7,059 nt of DNA from positions 1-7,059 of the forward strand of contig JAGIAF010000182.1 in assembly GCA_017745015.1 (NCBI GenBank), written 5' to 3'. Both the position numbers and the translations under genes were made by a program. The notes below the pieces were generated by a model, which made no database searches, was not told where the DNA came from, and saw nothing but the letters and a program-made list of their open reading frames with translations. Below, one piece after another: positions 5,707 to 7,059 of the stretch; position 1 is the first letter of the stretch, and each line of letters begins with the position of its first letter. Source of the stretch: Bdellovibrio sp. Lineage in GTDB: Bacteria > Bdellovibrionota > Bdellovibrionia > Bdellovibrionales > Bdellovibrionaceae.

Positions 5707-6724
5707 GTTGGTTCAATCAATTAAAATGATTCGCGCTTTGGCAGCAGCAGTTGTTGTCGTGTCAGCATCAGGAGCATTCGCTTGGGGTGGTGACGTTGTA
5801 AATAACGGCGGCGGTATTGCTGAAAAGAACGTTATCTACGCTTACGAAAAGCTCGATAAGTATCTTAAGACCTGTTTGAAGTCAGATCTCTGCAAATTGA
5901 ATTCGCAACAACGTTATATGTTGGCGCAGATCTCCGGTGGTCTGAATCAAGAGTACAAATCCAATCAATTGCGTTTTGCTTCGGAATCAAGGACTCCGGG
6001 CTTCTTTATGATTGACGGTTTGGTTCGCGTTGCCAAAACTGGCAACGCCATCGGCAGCGCGATCTATATCAACTCAGACTTACTTTACACGAAAACTGAA
6101 AGTGGCGAATACGAAGCCATGACAATTCCCGAAGCGGTTGCAGTTTTGATTCACGAATTGGGTCATCACTATTCAAATGCAAGCCATGAGGAATTGGATC
6201 TTTTGGGTGTGCGCGTATCGTTGATGCTTCAACTAAAAGTAAGCACAACTCCTTTGATTCCCTGGAGCAGTGCTATTTCTGCGAACGTGATCTCGGGTCT
6301 TTCTTTGAATGACTATCCTGAAGTTATCTTGAATGTGGGTGAGTCGATGATCGATATCAGTAAACAATATGCTGATGTGGTGATGTGCCACCGTATGGCG
6401 ATCCCAATTCCAATATTGCCGATTCCAGACATCGAGCTTGGTGCAAGAAAACCAGCTGGCTCTATGCTTTACAATGTTCACTGGGATAAGCTTGAAGAGA
6501 ACAACGGTAAAATGAAAGTGCGTATGGAAGCGAATGTTTCTAATAACTGCATTTATAGAACAAACGTCGGCATCCGCAATAACGACTATAAGCTTTCTAT
6601 CAGCTTCACAGCGAATCAAATCATGGGTAAATGGGTTTATGATCCAACCAGCCTGGTGATTAATCAGTACCGCGATCCATGGTACAAGATCATTAAGCTC
6701 TCTTTAAATCCACTTTACTTCTAA
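5699..6724 (+). CDS. Exported HExxH protein, putative zinc metallopeptidase
   Basis: A 341-residue exported protein. Residues 1-28 form a signal peptide (basic start, hydrophobic RALAAAVVVVSASGA, cleavage near AFA|WGG), followed by a GGDVVNNGGGIAEKN segment that, from memory, resembles other Bdellovibrio secreted proteins. VLIHELGHHYSN (149-160) holds the zinc-protease motif H152-E153-x-x-H156. The third metal ligand is unclear: H163, E164, E165 and D167 follow closely, but the spacing is not the classic metzincin HExxHxxGxxH. Four cysteines (C60/C65, C230/C284) suggest disulfides. The C-terminal 100 residues look beta-rich. A strong GGAGG RBS precedes the ATG, inside the end of the regulator gene, which it overlaps by 8 bases. 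An internal ATG at residue 10 is a less likely start. The gene ends at a bidirectional terminator. It may be a secreted protease, but the substrate cannot be read from the sequence; the HExxH could be structural. Confidence 0.85.
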   Translation: MRKLVQSIKMIRALAAAVVVVSASGAFAWGGDVVNNGGGIAEKNVIYAYEKLDKYLKTCLKSDLCKLNSQQRYMLAQISGGLNQEYKSNQLRFASESRTPGFFMIDGLVRVAKTGNAIGSAIYINSDLLYTKTESGEYEAMTIPEAVAVLIHELGHHYSNASHEELDLLGVRVSLMLQLKVSTTPLIPWSSAISANVISGLSLNDYPEVILNVGESMIDISKQYADVVMCHRMAIPIPILPIPDIELGARKPAGSMLYNVHWDKLEENNGKMKVRMEANVSNNCIYRTNVGIRNNDYKLSISFTANQIMGKWVYDPTSLVINQYRDPWYKIIKLSLNPLYF

Positions 6725-6731
6725 AATACAA

Positions 6732-6757
6732 AAAAACCGGTGTCGCCACCGGTTTTT
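6732..6757. terminator. Bidirectional intrinsic terminator
   Basis: A perfect 11-bp stem (AAAAACCGGTG at 6732-6742, CACCGGTTTTT at 6747-6757) with a TCGC loop, G+C-rich at its top and flanked by A tracts on one side and T tracts on the other. It lies 7 bases after the HExxH gene and 4 bases from the end of the convergent ABC-F gene, so it can stop transcription from both directions. Confidence 0.92.
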
Positions 6758-6761
6758 GTTT

Positions 6762-7059
6762 TTATTGCTTTGTTTGAGTTGCGGCCAGATAACCTTCGTA
6801 GTCGATGTGGTTGTCATATACGACTCCACCATCAATTTCGATAATACGGTTTGCTACCGTTTGGACTAGTTCGTGGTCGTGGCAAGTGAAGATCACAGTG
6901 CCTTTAAAACGCTTCAGACCCTCATTTACAGCCGTGATGCCCTCGAGGTCCAAGTGGGCCGTAGGTCCATCAAGGATAAGGATATTAGAGCCAGCCAGCA
7001 TGATTTTAGAGAACATGCAGCGAACTTTCTCACCACCCGAAAGAACATTTGGTTTTTTC
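6762..7059 (-). CDS. ABC-F family ATPase, YbiT-like, C-terminal part (5' end outside window)
   Basis: The end of a soluble twin-ATPase ABC-F protein, a family that acts on ribosomes in translation. The frame is open to the window edge, so the gene is only partial here. The second nucleotide-binding domain shows the signature LSGGE (7029-7043), a Walker B region LILDGPTAHLDLE, and the switch histidine in FTCHDHEL (codon 6879-6881). The wording ITAVNEGLKRFKGTVIF…QTVANRIIEI and a tail ending in YEGYLAATQTKQ fit the YbiT/YkpA group. The Walker B catalytic glutamate is glycine here (codon GGA at 6966-6968, usual DEPTNH read as DGPTAH). If real, the second ATP site would hydrolyse poorly. Domain 1 and the linker are not in the window, so the subgroup remains probable, not proven. 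The gene converges on the shared terminator. Confidence 0.9.
   Translation of the reverse strand, partial: KKPNVLSGGEKVRCMFSKIMLAGSNILILDGPTAHLDLEGITAVNEGLKRFKGTVIFTCHDHELVQTVANRIIEIDGGVVYDNHIDYEGYLAATQTKQ

Overview
The window most resembles a chromosome segment of a Bdellovibrio-like bacterium (Bdellovibrionota). The main reason is two proteins of the TIGR02147 type, a regulator family known chiefly from Bdellovibrio relatives and Fibrobacter. Other support comes from several Sec-exported envelope proteins, a class D beta-lactamase and an L,D-transpeptidase. The species assignment is inference, because no RNA gene or marker gene is present. I see no tRNA, rRNA, CRISPR array, insertion sequence or integrase.

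Layout. Bases 1-1376 hold a minus-strand ClC-type anion transporter with a weak terminator at its end. It is divergent from a plus-strand pair (1471-2788): an exported class D (OXA-like) beta-lactamase, then 13 bases later a small cytoplasmic protein with four CxxC pairs and a possible YbjQ-like C-terminal domain. Convergent to these (2818-3465) is an exported L,D-transpeptidase. Its leader (3471-3533) can fold into a compact three-way junction whose closing stem contains the Shine-Dalgarno sequence. Upstream on the same strand lies a 120-residue protein that is only the N-terminal helix-turn-helix part of a TIGR02147 regulator (3599-3961). About 290 bases without a convincing gene follow.

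Bases 4253-6724 form a divergent unit: a minus-strand exported protein of unknown function (DUF992-like by eye), a 188-base control region, and a plus-strand overlapping pair. The pair is a full-length TIGR02147 regulator followed by an exported HExxH protein, probably a zinc metallopeptidase. The control region holds two perfect CGGGACA-N3-TGTCCCG palindromes and a degenerate third site. They are good operator candidates for the adjacent regulator.

A strong bidirectional terminator (6732-6757) separates this unit from the 3' end of a minus-strand YbiT-like ABC-F ATPase, cut by the window edge. Its second ATPase domain has Gly where the catalytic Glu normally sits.

Taken together the region is rich in envelope and cell-wall functions (beta-lactamase, transpeptidase, exported protease) with local regulation. 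The most novel signals are the SD-sequestering leader of the transpeptidase and the palindrome array with its regulator-protease operon.
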